Positions 1-11,358 of a DNA stretch of 64,000 nt are shown here, in pieces. The notes beneath the pieces are model-generated. The model ran no database searches. It was not told where the DNA came from and saw nothing but the letters and a program-made list of their open reading frames with translations. This stretch comes from an uncultured Bacteroidia bacterium (GTDB taxonomy: Bacteria > Bacteroidota > Bacteroidia > Bacteroidales > UBA932), in assembly GCA_902801205.1 (NCBI GenBank), contig CADCHE010000011.1, forward strand, positions 52,731-116,730. Reading direction: 5' to 3'. Both the position numbers and the translations under genes were made by a program. Numbering within the stretch: position 1 is the stretch's first letter; each line of letters starts with the position of its first letter.

Positions 1-2349
<2,349 letters not shown>

Positions 2350-2374
2350 ATCGCAGGTGGATGTATGTGGTTTT

Positions 2375-3268
2375 CTATAGAGTTGTAATACCTTCGATGA
2401 GGATGCCTTCCTTCCCGGCGGCGATGCGCTTCACAAGGCCCTGCAGCACGGTACCGGGGCCGACTTCCGTGAAGGATTCCGCACCGTCGCGGAGCATGTT
2501 CCCGACGGTCTGCGTCCATTTCACGGGAGAGGTGAGTTGCTTGAGCAGCTGCTCTTTGATGAGGACGGGATCCGTCGTGGGTTCGCCGGTGACGTTCTGG
2601 TAGACGGGACAGACCGGGGCGACGATGGGCGTGGCTTCGATGGCCTTGCCCAGTTCCACGCGGGCCGGCTCCATGAGCGGGGAATGGAACGCGCCGCCGA
2701 CGGCAAGGGGAAGGGCGCGTTTGGCACCCGCTTCCTTCGCCTTCGCGCAGGCGGCCTCGACGGCTTCACGCGCGCCGGAAATGACCACCTGGCCGTTGCA
2801 GTTGTAGTTGGCGGGGATGACGGTGCCTTCGCAGGAGGCACAGATCTCCTCCACCTGCTCGTTCGACAGGCCGATGACGGCAGCCATCGTACCGGGCACT
2901 TTCTCGCAGCATTTCTGCATTTCGGTCGCCCGCAGGTGGACGAGGCGCAACGCATCTTCAAACGCGACGGCGTCGGCCGCGGCGAGGGCGGAGAATTCGC
3001 CCAGGGAGTGGCCGGCGACCATGTCGGGCCGGAAGTCCTCCAGGCACTTGGCCAGGACGACGGAGTGCAGGAAGATGGCCGGCTGGGTGACCTGCGTTGC
3101 TTTCAGGTCTTCCGCCGTCCCTTCGAACATGATGTCGGTGATTCGGAATCCAAGGACCTCGTTGGCTCTCTCAAGCAGTTCCTTCGCCTTGGGGAGGCTA
3201 TTGTAGAGATCTTTCGCCATTCCAGGGAATTGCGACCCCTGACCGGGGAAAAGATAGGCTTTCTTCAT
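2375..3268 (-). CDS. fabD: Malonyl-CoA:ACP transacylase FabD
   Basis: Transfers malonyl from CoA to acyl carrier protein, starting fatty-acid elongation. The 297-residue product opens with the family hallmark MKKAYLFPGQGSQFPGMA and carries the nucleophile motif GHSLGEF (Ser at about residue 88) and the second catalytic His in GGAFHSPLM near residue 195. Length and motifs match the family. An upstream in-frame GTG four codons earlier is possible, but the conserved homology starts at the ATG chosen here. A TAnnTTTG box lies 28 bases upstream. The next gene on the strand is nifJ, so the promoter probably serves both. Fatty-acid synthesis next to pyruvate oxidation links acetyl-CoA supply and use, but that link is inference. 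Confidence 0.96.
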   Translation of the reverse strand: MKKAYLFPGQGSQFPGMAKDLYNSLPKAKELLERANEVLGFRITDIMFEGTAEDLKATQVTQPAIFLHSVVLAKCLEDFRPDMVAGHSLGEFSALAAADAVAFEDALRLVHLRATEMQKCCEKVPGTMAAVIGLSNEQVEEICASCEGTVIPANYNCNGQVVISGAREAVEAACAKAKEAGAKRALPLAVGGAFHSPLMEPARVELGKAIEATPIVAPVCPVYQNVTGEPTTDPVLIKEQLLKQLTSPVKWTQTVGNMLRDGAESFTEVGPGTVLQGLVKRIAAGKEGILIEGITTL

Positions 3269-3296
3269 AAGAAATTTCACTTTATTTCATATTAGG

Positions 3297-3304
3297 CAAA
3301 AATA
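3297..3304 (-). promoter_or_regulatory. -7 promoter box of fabD
   Basis: TATTTTTG on the minus strand matches the Bacteroidota primary-sigma -7 consensus TAnnTTTG and lies 28 bases before the fabD ATG. No good TTTG -33 element is visible at the expected distance. Confidence 0.6.
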
Positions 3305-3332
3305 CATAAATATCCTGTAAAAACCGAATTTC

Positions 3333-3367
3333 TTTGTGTGTATTTTTAAAGAAAATGTTTACCTTTG
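3333..3367 (+). promoter_or_regulatory. Promoter of the tRNA-Arg gene
   Basis: A -33-like TTTG (3333-3336) and a -7 box TACCTTTG (3360-3367) stand 23 bases apart, slightly longer than the usual 19-21. The box ends 16 bases before the tRNA. The region between is AT-rich, as expected for a strong tRNA promoter. Confidence 0.65.
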
Positions 3368-3383
3368 CATCCGTATCCGATAC

Positions 3384-3455
3384 GCCCCTGTAGTTTAATG
3401 GATAGAATTTCGGATTCCGGTTCCGACGATAGGCGTTCGATTCGCCTCGGGGGTA
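3384..3455 (+). tRNA. tRNA-Arg (anticodon CCG)
   Basis: The 72-base sequence folds as a cloverleaf. The acceptor arms GCCCCTG and CGGGGGT pair with a G-U at the end. The anticodon stem is TCGGA/TCCGA with loop TTCCGGT, so the anticodon is CCG, reading CGG arginine codons. The T-arm is AGGCG-TTCGATT-CGCCT and the discriminator base is A at 3455. The 3' CCA is not encoded. A promoter precedes it and a strong terminator follows immediately, so it is a single-gene transcript. No duplicate of its 3' end was found nearby, so there is no sign of an integrated element. Confidence 0.95.
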
Positions 3456-3459
3456 CAAG

Positions 3460-3508
3460 GAGGATGGCTGCGAAAGTCTGTGTGACATGCCGGCCATCCT
3501 CTTTTTTT
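3460..3508 (+). terminator. Rho-independent terminator after tRNA-Arg
   Basis: Perfect 9-bp arms GAGGATGGC (3460-3468) and GCCATCCTC (3493-3501) are followed by seven T residues (3502-3508). Confidence 0.9.
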
Positions 3509-3510
3509 GT

Positions 3511-3518
3511 TATCTTTG
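3511..3518 (+). promoter_or_regulatory. -7 promoter box of the 3540 gene
   Basis: TATCTTTG matches TAnnTTTG exactly. It starts just after the T-tract of the preceding terminator and ends 21 bases before the ATG at 3540. Confidence 0.7.
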
Positions 3519-3539
3519 CGGAAACAAAGGACATTACCC

Positions 3540-5240
3540 ATGTGCAACGCCCCGTTGAGATACCCCGGTTTCTCCATCGTCTTCATCCAGACCTTCTCCC
3601 TCCATCACGAGCGGAAGTTCTACGTGAAAGAACTGCTGGACCCGGAGCGCCCGGAAGGGCAGGAAAACTACGCCCCCTGTTTCAACAAAGCCGGCTCCGT
3701 CTTCATTGCGCGGGCGGATGAACTGGACGTTCCCATCGCACGGAGCGGCCGCAACATTGAAGAGCAGATCTTCATCCTCCACAGCAAGAAGGACGAAGCG
3801 GTCCGGAACGTACGCCGCTGCTCGCTGCGCGGTTTCGATTTCGAGATGCCGCTGAAAGGCCAGACCTTCTCCGGACACTGTAACGTGGAAATGTCCCTGT
3901 TCTTCGGCCATGTCGTCTCGCTGACCTACCGTTTCCTGTTCGATGGCGCCTCCTGCCGGATGACCCGCACCGCCACGACGGACGACCTGATCGCCCTGCT
4001 GTCCATCTGGCTGAGCGCCGAATTCTGGAGCAAGGACATGGCGCAGGAGGAAAACGGGAAAGACCACTGGTCCCAGACCGACATCAACTTCGAAAGCCGC
4101 TTCTCCGTCCGGAACCTCCGTTACGGCGTGGACGGCGCCTACCTTCCCGATGGCGAATCGCTGGAAATCAAGGGGAAAGGCCGCTATTTTGACCAGATTG
4201 CCTTGCGCTACAAGCTGTTCCTCTACAAGCAGTGCACGCAGGACAAGCCGGAGTATGCCCGCCGGGGCCGGCATCCGTTCAAGTTCCCCGGCACCACCGA
4301 GAACGACCTGCACTATGCGATGGCGGACATCTGGGAGAACATCGCCCACCCGGAAGGAGGGAAGGGCGGCCCCGACCTCTTCAGCCTCTCCCGGAAGCCG
4401 GCGCTCAGCGAGGCGCAGATCGTCGACCATATCCGAAACGAGCACAAGAGCGAGCTGATCGGTCTGCTTACGCTCTATCCTTCGGAGTGGCCCTACCGCG
4501 ACCCGGCCGCTTACGAGGAAGTCTGCGGGGAGAACATCGCCATCGACACGGACGACCTCGTCCTGGCCGGAAGTTCCGTTTGCATGGTGCTGGGCACCTA
4601 CGGCCGCCGTGGCGCGGAATCCAAAGGCGTGGACTGGAAGAAGCACCTTGCGGAGCGGATGCGCTACCATGTCTCGTGGCCGGAGTACCTCGTGATCCTG
4701 CAGATGGTCCTCGCGCGGAAATACGTGCTGGGCTATGTGGCGGACCGCCTGATCGAAGCGACGGACGATCATCGGATGCGGCGCTCGCCGGACCGCCTGA
4801 TCCGCGACAATGCCGAACTGAGTGTCCGCCTCTCCCGGATGCTCCTCCGGCTCGACGTGGTCAAGATGTCCAAGTTCCCTTCACATAAGGTGATGTACGA
4901 CCGCACGGTGCGCCGTCTGGAACTCGATGCGGACCAGGAGAAAGTCTCCTCCTTGATGGAAACGCTGGACAACAGCCTGCGCAACATCAGCGACTCGAAG
5001 TCGGCCCGGTCCGAGAACATGCTGAACCTGATCCTCGGTTTCATTTCCGTGGCTTCCGCCTTCCAGCTGTTCTTCATGGAGACGCGGATGCCGTTCCTCG
5101 ACTATCTGGGCATTGCCGACCGGCCCGTCATTTCGACGGTCGTCATCGCCCTGGTCGCCGCCATCGCCTTCTTCGCCATCCTGTACCTGCTGGTACATGG
5201 ACTGAAAGATTTTATTGTCAGACACTTGCAAGAAAAATGA
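3540..5240 (+). CDS. Unrecognised protein with a large soluble domain and two C-terminal membrane helices
   Basis: I do not recognise a named family. The 566-residue product has a long soluble region without Cys clusters or nucleotide motifs. A charged, probably helical stretch at about 460-493 is followed by two hydrophobic segments (about 494-512 and 530-555) separated by a short loop, and a basic tail. This architecture resembles the CorA metal-ion channel superfamily, but the GMN signature is absent, so the resemblance is only topological. The start was chosen as the ATG after the -7 box; an upstream TTG in the same frame overlaps the promoter. Its last four bases (ATGA) overlap the next gene, a GNAT acetyltransferase, so the two are translationally coupled. 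Confidence 0.8.
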   Translation: MCNAPLRYPGFSIVFIQTFSLHHERKFYVKELLDPERPEGQENYAPCFNKAGSVFIARADELDVPIARSGRNIEEQIFILHSKKDEAVRNVRRCSLRGFDFEMPLKGQTFSGHCNVEMSLFFGHVVSLTYRFLFDGASCRMTRTATTDDLIALLSIWLSAEFWSKDMAQEENGKDHWSQTDINFESRFSVRNLRYGVDGAYLPDGESLEIKGKGRYFDQIALRYKLFLYKQCTQDKPEYARRGRHPFKFPGTTENDLHYAMADIWENIAHPEGGKGGPDLFSLSRKPALSEAQIVDHIRNEHKSELIGLLTLYPSEWPYRDPAAYEEVCGENIAIDTDDLVLAGSSVCMVLGTYGRRGAESKGVDWKKHLAERMRYHVSWPEYLVILQMVLARKYVLGYVADRLIEATDDHRMRRSPDRLIRDNAELSVRLSRMLLRLDVVKMSKFPSHKVMYDRTVRRLELDADQEKVSSLMETLDNSLRNISDSKSARSENMLNLILGFISVASAFQLFFMETRMPFLDYLGIADRPVISTVVIALVAAIAFFAILYLLVHGLKDFIVRHLQEK

Positions 5241-5767
5241 AAATACTTCCCGCACAGCTTCAGGACGCACCGGTCCTCTCGGACATGTTCTTCGCCCATC
5301 TCGATGCCGACCCTTCCTATATCTCACACGGAGAAATGCAGATGGGGGTTGGAACGGGGTGTTTTACGGAAGATGGCACCTTGCTGAGCGCTGTCGCCCC
5401 GGACGGGCGTGAAAAATGGATGCGCTACATCCTTGCCCACATGACGGCTCCGGAAGAGGCTGCGGTCTGGAAGGCCGTCGACGACGACGGAACCATCGTC
5501 GGCTTCTGTGTGGCGGACATCGAAGAAGACGGGGACGCTCCGTTCGGGGTGGTCTGCGACGTGCTGGTGAGTCCCACCTTCCGTGGCGGCGGCGCCGGCG
5601 GTGCGCTCCTGTCCACGGCCATCGGCTGGCTGCGCGGACAGGGCGTCCGGGATATCTACCTGGAATCGGGGAAGGACAACCATGCTGCCCACCGCTTCTT
5701 CGAGAAGCGGGGATTCCATCACGTCAGCAACATTTTCAAACTGGACAACAACGCGTTTCCCAAGTAG
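5237..5767 (+). CDS. GNAT-family N-acetyltransferase
   Basis: The product is a 176-residue cytoplasmic acetyl-CoA-dependent acyltransferase of unknown substrate. The acetyl-CoA pyrophosphate loop is visible as SPTFRGGGAGGALL (about 117-130), followed by the conserved C-terminal beta-bulge pattern with ESGKDNHAAHRFFEKRGF near residue 155. The start overlaps the stop of the upstream membrane-protein gene by ATGA, so both are probably one operon. The gene ends nine bases before the convergent S9 peptidase. Substrate cannot be predicted from sequence; GNAT proteins include protein, aminoglycoside and polyamine acetylases. Confidence 0.9.
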   Translation: MKILPAQLQDAPVLSDMFFAHLDADPSYISHGEMQMGVGTGCFTEDGTLLSAVAPDGREKWMRYILAHMTAPEEAAVWKAVDDDGTIVGFCVADIEEDGDAPFGVVCDVLVSPTFRGGGAGGALLSTAIGWLRGQGVRDIYLESGKDNHAAHRFFEKRGFHHVSNIFKLDNNAFPK

Positions 5768-5776
5768 GAAAGCGCC

Positions 5777-8101
5777 TCAGGACTTGCACCAGCGGTCGAG
5801 CCATTCGAAGTAGCTGCGGTGCCAGAACAGTGCGTTCTGGGGCCGCAGGATCCAGTGGTTCTCCTGCGGGAAGACAATGAGTTTCGAGGGAACGCCCATC
5901 ATCTGGGCGGCGTTGAAGGCGGCCATGCCCTGGTCGTAGGGGATGCGGTAGTCCATCATGCCGTGGATGCAGAGGATCGGCGTGTGCCACCGGGTGACGT
6001 TCGCCGCGGGGGAGTTGGCGTAGTGGCGGATCGCCTTCGGGGCGTCGCTCCAGGGCGATCCGGCTTGCTGCATGCCGCCGAAAGTCTTCCCGTCACCGGC
6101 GGGGCCGGTCTGTCCCGGGGTGTAGGCATATTCCGTCAGGCCGCCGTTGTCCCAGTTCGGGAACCACATTTCCTCGGTCTCGTAGTACATGTATTTCTCG
6201 TCGAAGATGCCGGCGTGCGCGATGAAACAGTCGTAGGTGTCGCCGTGGATGCCGGCCATGTAGTAGACGCTGTAGCCGCCATAGGAGGCGCCGCAGCCGG
6301 CCATCTTGCCGATCCAGGGCTCCTTCTTCAGCTCCCGGGCAGCGCTCAGGTAGTCCTGCATGTTGCGGCCGGGGTAGTCGCCGCTGATCTGTTCGCACCA
6401 TTCCTGGCCGAAGGCCGTCGTGCCGCGCCGGTTGGGCAGGATGACGACATAACCCTGGGCGGCCATCAGGCGGTAGTTCCAGCGGTAGCTCCAGCCCTGG
6501 CTGAGGGTACCCTGCGGGCCTCCGAGGAAGATCTCGATGGCCGGATACTTGCGGGCGGGATCGAAGCCGGGCGGCAGGAGGACCCACGTGAGCATCTTCT
6601 TCCCGTCGACGGTGTCGATCCAGCGCGCCTGGGTCTCGTAGGGGGCGAGGGCGCCGATGATGTGCCCGTTCTCGTCGGTCAGGCGCTCGAACGTGCCTTC
6701 CGCTTCGTGTACGCAGACGAGCTCGTTCGGGAATTCCATCGAGCAGTAGGAGGCGAGCAGGTCGCCGCCGCGCAGGGCGAAGGGCGAGTTGAAATCGTAC
6801 CAGGCGTCATCGGGGGTGATCCGCACCGGAACGGGCGCGATGTCGTGGTGCGCCTCCGCCGTCAGGGCGCCTGCCAGCGCGTCGACCTTGAAGATGCCTT
6901 GCAGGCCGTTGACGAGGGCGTTGAAATACAGGTAGTGTCCGTCTTCGGACCAGACGGGTCCCGCGGCGTTGTAGTCGAATCCGGTGGAGACGTCACGTGC
7001 TCCGAGAACGGCCGGCAGGGCGGTTTGCCCTTCGCCCTCCGCCTTGTACTGCAGGTCGGCCACCATCAGGCGCGTTTGGTCGGCCTCATAGCCGTTGCGC
7101 GCCATGCTCAGGAAAGCGATGTGCTTCCCGTCCGGGCTCCAGACCGGGTCGGTGTCGTAGCCTCCGCCCATCGGGATGACGGCCGTTTCGCCGGTAATGA
7201 TCTTGTAAATATAGATTTCCGTATCCGTCGAGAAGGCGTATTCCTTTCCGGTCTCCACCTTCTTGCAGGAGTAGGCGACCATCTGCCCGTCCGGGCTCCA
7301 GGAGAGTTGTTCCATCCCGCCGAACGGCTCCGTCGGGAGTTCATACTTCCCGGCATCCGCGCCCAGGATATTGAGCGCGTTCGCTTCGGTGATGCAAGCC
7401 TCCGTTCCGCCCAGGGGCGCGACATAGGTCTGCGGGCGTTCGGTCGTCCAGTGGTCCCAGTGCCGGTACATCAGGTCTTCGGTGACGTAGGCTTCGGCCT
7501 TGTCGAGGGCGGGGTCGAAATCCTTCGGGGTCTTGACCGCGCCGGGCACCGTGCTGCTGAAGAGCACCTGGCTCTGGTCGGGACTGAGCGAGAATTCCCC
7601 GATGCCCGCCGGGATGTCCGAGAGGCGGACGCGACCCTTCAGTGCATCCGCGTCGGGAGCATCCTGTCCGCCTTCCACGGCGCGGGCGCCGCGCAGGTCG
7701 AGGGACGCTTTCCACAGCTGGCCGCCCTGGACGTAGAAGAGACTGCTCCCGTCAAGCGACCAGCGGGCGCACGAGAGGCTCTGCCCGTCGGCGGTGAGCT
7801 GGATCCGGTCGCCCTGCCGGAAGGATGCAGTGTCCTCCAGGCAGGAGAGGAAAAGGTTCCTGCAGGAGCGGTTTTCTTCAATGGAGGTGTAGCTGACACC
7901 GTACAGGACGAACTTGCCGTCCGGGGACAACTGCGGGTCGGAGAGACGCCCCAGGGAGAGAAGGGCTTCCGGAGTCATTTTTCCGTCCGTGATCTCGGGG
8001 CGGGCGGGCCCGATGTAGCGGGAATCGGCTTCCTGCTTGGGAGTACAGTTCGTCATCATGAGGACAGCGGCCGCAACGAGGGCCTTATAAACGGATTGCA
8101 T
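5777..8101 (-). CDS. S9 (prolyl oligopeptidase/DPP IV-like) serine peptidase
   Basis: The 774-residue exported peptidase has an N-terminal hydrophobic signal ending near Cys19; the bases before the Cys are not a good lipobox, so lipidation is uncertain. A beta-propeller part follows, with repeated SPDG(K/Q) blades over residues ~40-500. The C-terminal alpha/beta-hydrolase domain shows the nucleophile motif GASYGGY (~605), Asp in MMDYRIPYD (~715) and His in QENHW (~748). The family releases dipeptides or short peptides from oligopeptides, and in this phylum such enzymes serve amino-acid scavenging. It is transcribed divergently from recG with its own -7 box 40 bases upstream. Exact specificity (DPP IV, acylaminoacyl or prolyl) is not decidable here. 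Confidence 0.92.
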   Translation of the reverse strand: MQSVYKALVAAAVLMMTNCTPKQEADSRYIGPARPEITDGKMTPEALLSLGRLSDPQLSPDGKFVLYGVSYTSIEENRSCRNLFLSCLEDTASFRQGDRIQLTADGQSLSCARWSLDGSSLFYVQGGQLWKASLDLRGARAVEGGQDAPDADALKGRVRLSDIPAGIGEFSLSPDQSQVLFSSTVPGAVKTPKDFDPALDKAEAYVTEDLMYRHWDHWTTERPQTYVAPLGGTEACITEANALNILGADAGKYELPTEPFGGMEQLSWSPDGQMVAYSCKKVETGKEYAFSTDTEIYIYKIITGETAVIPMGGGYDTDPVWSPDGKHIAFLSMARNGYEADQTRLMVADLQYKAEGEGQTALPAVLGARDVSTGFDYNAAGPVWSEDGHYLYFNALVNGLQGIFKVDALAGALTAEAHHDIAPVPVRITPDDAWYDFNSPFALRGGDLLASYCSMEFPNELVCVHEAEGTFERLTDENGHIIGALAPYETQARWIDTVDGKKMLTWVLLPPGFDPARKYPAIEIFLGGPQGTLSQGWSYRWNYRLMAAQGYVVILPNRRGTTAFGQEWCEQISGDYPGRNMQDYLSAARELKKEPWIGKMAGCGASYGGYSVYYMAGIHGDTYDCFIAHAGIFDEKYMYYETEEMWFPNWDNGGLTEYAYTPGQTGPAGDGKTFGGMQQAGSPWSDAPKAIRHYANSPAANVTRWHTPILCIHGMMDYRIPYDQGMAAFNAAQMMGVPSKLIVFPQENHWILRPQNALFWHRSYFEWLDRWCKS

Positions 8102-8141
8102 AAGCTGGGTTGTTTAATCGGACGGAAAGACCATCCGGACA

Positions 8142-8177
8142 CAAAGATAGTGAAAAAGGATTTTTTTTCTAAATTTG
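8142..8177. promoter_or_regulatory. Divergent promoters of the S9 peptidase and recG
   Basis: On the minus strand TATCTTTG (complement of 8142-8149) lies 40 bases from the peptidase ATG. On the plus strand TAAATTTG (8170-8177) lies only four bases before the recG ATG at 8182, predicting a leaderless recG mRNA. A poly-T run (8161-8168) separates the two boxes. Confidence 0.7.
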
Positions 8178-8181
8178 TGTG

Positions 8182-10299
8182 ATGTATGTGAACGATCCAT
8201 TGGAGACGGGAGTCCAGTTCCTCCCGGGCGTAGGGCCGCGGCGCGCCGCCCTGCTGGCCTCCGAACTGTCCGTCCGGACGGTGGGGGACCTGCTGCGCCT
8301 GTATCCTTTCCGGTATATCGACCGGAGTTCCATCCTGCGGATCGCGGACGTGCGGAGCGACGCCGCCTATGTCCAGATCCTGGCGCGGGTCGTCTCTGCC
8401 GAACTGGCCGGAAAAGGCGGGAAGCGGCTCAGCGTCGTCGTCCAGGACGATTCCGGGCAGATGGAGCTGGTCTTCTTCCGTGGGGTGAAATACACTGCGG
8501 ACCGGCTCAAGCCCGGCAGTGTCTTCCTTTTCTTCGGAAAGCCTGCGGTCTTCAACGGACGCCTGAACATGGTGCATCCCGAAATCGACTTCCCGCCGGC
8601 GGAAGGGGCGCGCAGCTTCGCGGGGACACTCACCGGCGTCTATCCTTCGACGGAGAAGCTTTCCGGCGGCGGTATCACCGGCAAGGTGATGAACCGCCTG
8701 ATGGCCGCGGCCATCGAGTCCGGCCTCCCGGCCGTGCAGGAAACCCTTCCGGAATATATCCTGCGGGAGAAGGGCCTTTGCAGCCTGCGTTTTGCGCTGA
8801 AACACATCCATTTTCCGGACAGCGGAGAAGCCCTGTCCCGGGCCCGCCACCGGCTCAAGTGGGAGGAACTTTTCCTGCTGCAGCTCTCCCTCCTGAAACA
8901 GAAATACGTCCTCAGCCGTTCTGAGAACGGGATCCCGATGCCCAAGGTCGGGCCGGCCTTCAATGCCTGTTTCAACGCCCTGCCCTATGCGCTGACCGGG
9001 GCCCAGAAGCGGGTGATCAAGGAAATCCGCGCCGACCTCATGAGCGGGCACCAGATGAACCGGCTCCTGCAGGGCGACGTCGGGTCCGGCAAGACGATGG
9101 TCGCCGTTCTGTCGGCCCTCATCGCCGTGGGCAACGGCTACCAGGCCTGTCTGATGGCACCTACGGAAGTCCTTGCCCGTCAGCACTATGCAAATATTTC
9201 CCGGTACCTGGCGCCGACCGGAGTCCGCTGCGAACTGTTGACCGGTTCCGTCACCGCGGCCGCCCGCCGTCCGATCCACGAGGGGTTGCGCGACGGTTCG
9301 GTCGGGATCCTGATCGGTACCCATGCCCTGCTGGAAGACCCTGTCGTCTTCCAGTCGCTCGGCCTGGCCATCATCGACGAGCAGCACCGTTTCGGCGTGG
9401 ACCAGCGCGCCCGCCTGTGGGCGAAGGGCGCCGGCGGCCGGCCGCCGCACATCCTGGTGATGACGGCGACACCGATCCCGCGCACCCTGGCCATGACCCT
9501 GTACGGCGACTTGGATGTCTCGGTCATCGACGAGATGCCTCCGGGGCGGAAACCGGTCAAGACCATGTGTATCGGGGAAGGGCAGCGGCCCGCCCTCTAC
9601 CGGTTCATGAAGAAGCAGATCTCCCTCGGCAGGCAGGTTTTTGTGGTGTATCCGCTGATCTTCGAGAGCGAGAAAGTCGATTACAGGAACCTGGAGGTGG
9701 GTTACGAGCAGGTCCTGTCGCATTTCCCCGAGCGGGAAGGATACAAGGTGGCGATCGTCCACGGACAGCAGACGTCCGAAGTCAAGCAGTTCAACATGAA
9801 CGCTTTCGCCGCCGGCCGCGCGCAGATCCTGGTTTCAACGACGGTCATCGAAGTGGGCGTCGACGTGCCGAACGCCTCGGTGATGGTCATCGAGAGCGCC
9901 GAACGCTTCGGCCTTTCGCAGCTGCATCAGCTGCGCGGCCGCGTGGGGCGGGGCAGCGAAGCGTCTTTCTGCGTGCTGATGCACGGGGACAAGGTGTCGA
10001 AAGAATCCCGCCGCCGGCTCGACCTGATGTGTGCTACCGAGAACGGCTTCGATCTGGCGGAGGAAGACATGAAGATGCGCGGGCCGGGTGATCTGGAGGG
10101 GACGCAGCAGAGCGGCCTTCCCGTGGCGCTGAACATCGCCTCCCTCGTTCACGACGGCGACCTGCTGGCCGATGCGCGCAGTTATGCGGGCCATGTGCTC
10201 TCGCGCGATCCGGACCTTTCTGCGCCGGAGAACGCACCCGTCGCCGCGGCGCTCCAGGCGCAGCGGATCGAAGTGCGGGATTACAGCAAGATTTCCTGA
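8182..10299 (+). CDS. recG: ATP-dependent DNA helicase RecG
   Basis: The product remodels stalled replication forks and branched DNA. The 705-residue protein has the N-terminal wedge/OB region (LETGVQFLPGVGPRRA at the start) and then a superfamily 2 helicase core: Walker A GDVGSGKT (~298-305), DEQH box IIDEQHRFG (~397), motif III TATPIPRT and motif VI QLRGRVGRG. The C-terminal RecG-specific region is complete. The start is ATG at 8182; a GTG immediately upstream is also in frame, and both fall within a few bases of the predicted transcription start. It stands alone as a transcription unit, ending eight bases before the convergent pdxA. Confidence 0.97.
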   Translation: MYVNDPLETGVQFLPGVGPRRAALLASELSVRTVGDLLRLYPFRYIDRSSILRIADVRSDAAYVQILARVVSAELAGKGGKRLSVVVQDDSGQMELVFFRGVKYTADRLKPGSVFLFFGKPAVFNGRLNMVHPEIDFPPAEGARSFAGTLTGVYPSTEKLSGGGITGKVMNRLMAAAIESGLPAVQETLPEYILREKGLCSLRFALKHIHFPDSGEALSRARHRLKWEELFLLQLSLLKQKYVLSRSENGIPMPKVGPAFNACFNALPYALTGAQKRVIKEIRADLMSGHQMNRLLQGDVGSGKTMVAVLSALIAVGNGYQACLMAPTEVLARQHYANISRYLAPTGVRCELLTGSVTAAARRPIHEGLRDGSVGILIGTHALLEDPVVFQSLGLAIIDEQHRFGVDQRARLWAKGAGGRPPHILVMTATPIPRTLAMTLYGDLDVSVIDEMPPGRKPVKTMCIGEGQRPALYRFMKKQISLGRQVFVVYPLIFESEKVDYRNLEVGYEQVLSHFPEREGYKVAIVHGQQTSEVKQFNMNAFAAGRAQILVSTTVIEVGVDVPNASVMVIESAERFGLSQLHQLRGRVGRGSEASFCVLMHGDKVSKESRRRLDLMCATENGFDLAEEDMKMRGPGDLEGTQQSGLPVALNIASLVHDGDLLADARSYAGHVLSRDPDLSAPENAPVAAALQAQRIEVRDYSKIS

Positions 10300-10307
10300 G
10301 AAACGCG

Positions 10308-11357
10308 TCAACCGCGGTCTTTCCGCAGCTCGTCGAACGCGGCGCGCTTGCGGAAGATGTCGATGGCCGTGTAGATCGACGACATCATCGACTGCGGGTC
10401 GGCCATGTCCCGGCCGGCCAGTTCGAAGGCGGTGCCGTGGTCGGGTGACGTACGGACGATGGGCAGCCCCGCCGTGAAATTGACACCGTCCTGGAAAGCG
10501 ATCGCCTTGAAGGGAACGAGCCCCTGGTCGTGGTACATCGCCAGGGTGGCGTCGAAGCGGGCGTAGGTTCCCTGCCCGAAATACCCGTCGGCGGAATAGG
10601 GACCGAACGCCAGGATGCCTTCGTCCGCAGCCGCGCGGACGGCCGGCAGGATGACCTTCTCCTCCTCATCGCCCAGCAGGCCGCCGTCGCCGCAATGCGG
10701 GTTGAGCCCGAGCACGCCGATCTTCGGCTCGATGACGCCGAAATCGCGGCGCAGCGAAGCGCTCATCAGGCGCAGCTTGCTGAGGATCTTCTCCTGCGTG
10801 ATGGCGGCGGATACGTCCTTGAGCGGGATGTGCCCCGTCACGACGCCGATCTTCAGCTGGTCGGAGACCATGAACATGGTCACGTCCTCCACGCCGAATT
10901 CCTTCTGCAGGTATTCGGTGTGTCCCGTGTTCCCGAAGCCTTCCGCGTCCATCGCCCGCTTGTTGATCGGGGCGGTGACGAGCACGTCGATGTCGCCCGC
11001 CTTGATGTCGCGGACCGCGCATTCCAGCGACCGGATGGCCGCCTGGGCAGACTCCGGCGTGGATTTCCCGGGCTCGACATAGACGTTGTCACTCAGGCAG
11101 TTGACGATGTTGACCCGGCGCTGCCGTGCGTCCTTCGCCGACTGGATGACATAGGTGTCGATGTTGTCGATATTGTGGATCTGCTTGCGGTAGAAGCCGA
11201 AGATCTTCGAGGATCCGTAGATGACCGGCGTGAACGATTCGAGGATCCGGGCGTCCGCGAGGGCCTTGATGATCACTTCGTATCCGATGCCGTTGCCGTC
11301 GCCCTGGGTGATGCCCACGACCGGCTTCCGGCCAAGTCTGTCAGTATTTCTTTCCAT
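10308..11357 (-). CDS. pdxA: 4-hydroxythreonine-4-phosphate dehydrogenase PdxA
   Basis: Oxidises 4-phosphohydroxy-L-threonine in the DXP-dependent vitamin B6 pathway, using NAD+. The 349-residue product starts with the PdxA signature KPVVGITQGDGNGIGYEVI. It has conserved metal-ligand segments around TGHTEYL (~140), NPHCGDGG (~215) and MYHDQGLVPFKAI (~275). Length fits the family. It lies downstream of rnhA on the same strand, with a -7 box overlapping the end of rnhA and an odd tandem repeat in its leader (see the repeat entry). Cytoplasmic homodimer by family knowledge. Confidence 0.96.
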   Translation of the reverse strand: MERNTDRLGRKPVVGITQGDGNGIGYEVIIKALADARILESFTPVIYGSSKIFGFYRKQIHNIDNIDTYVIQSAKDARQRRVNIVNCLSDNVYVEPGKSTPESAQAAIRSLECAVRDIKAGDIDVLVTAPINKRAMDAEGFGNTGHTEYLQKEFGVEDVTMFMVSDQLKIGVVTGHIPLKDVSAAITQEKILSKLRLMSASLRRDFGVIEPKIGVLGLNPHCGDGGLLGDEEEKVILPAVRAAADEGILAFGPYSADGYFGQGTYARFDATLAMYHDQGLVPFKAIAFQDGVNFTAGLPIVRTSPDHGTAFELAGRDMADPQSMMSSIYTAIDIFRKRAAFDELRKDRG

Positions 11358-11358
11358 A

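Noticed and set aside
3384-3508. Possible integration site at the tRNA-Arg gene
   Set aside because: The tRNA is often a target for phage or island insertion, but no duplicated 3' end, integrase or compositional change is found near it.
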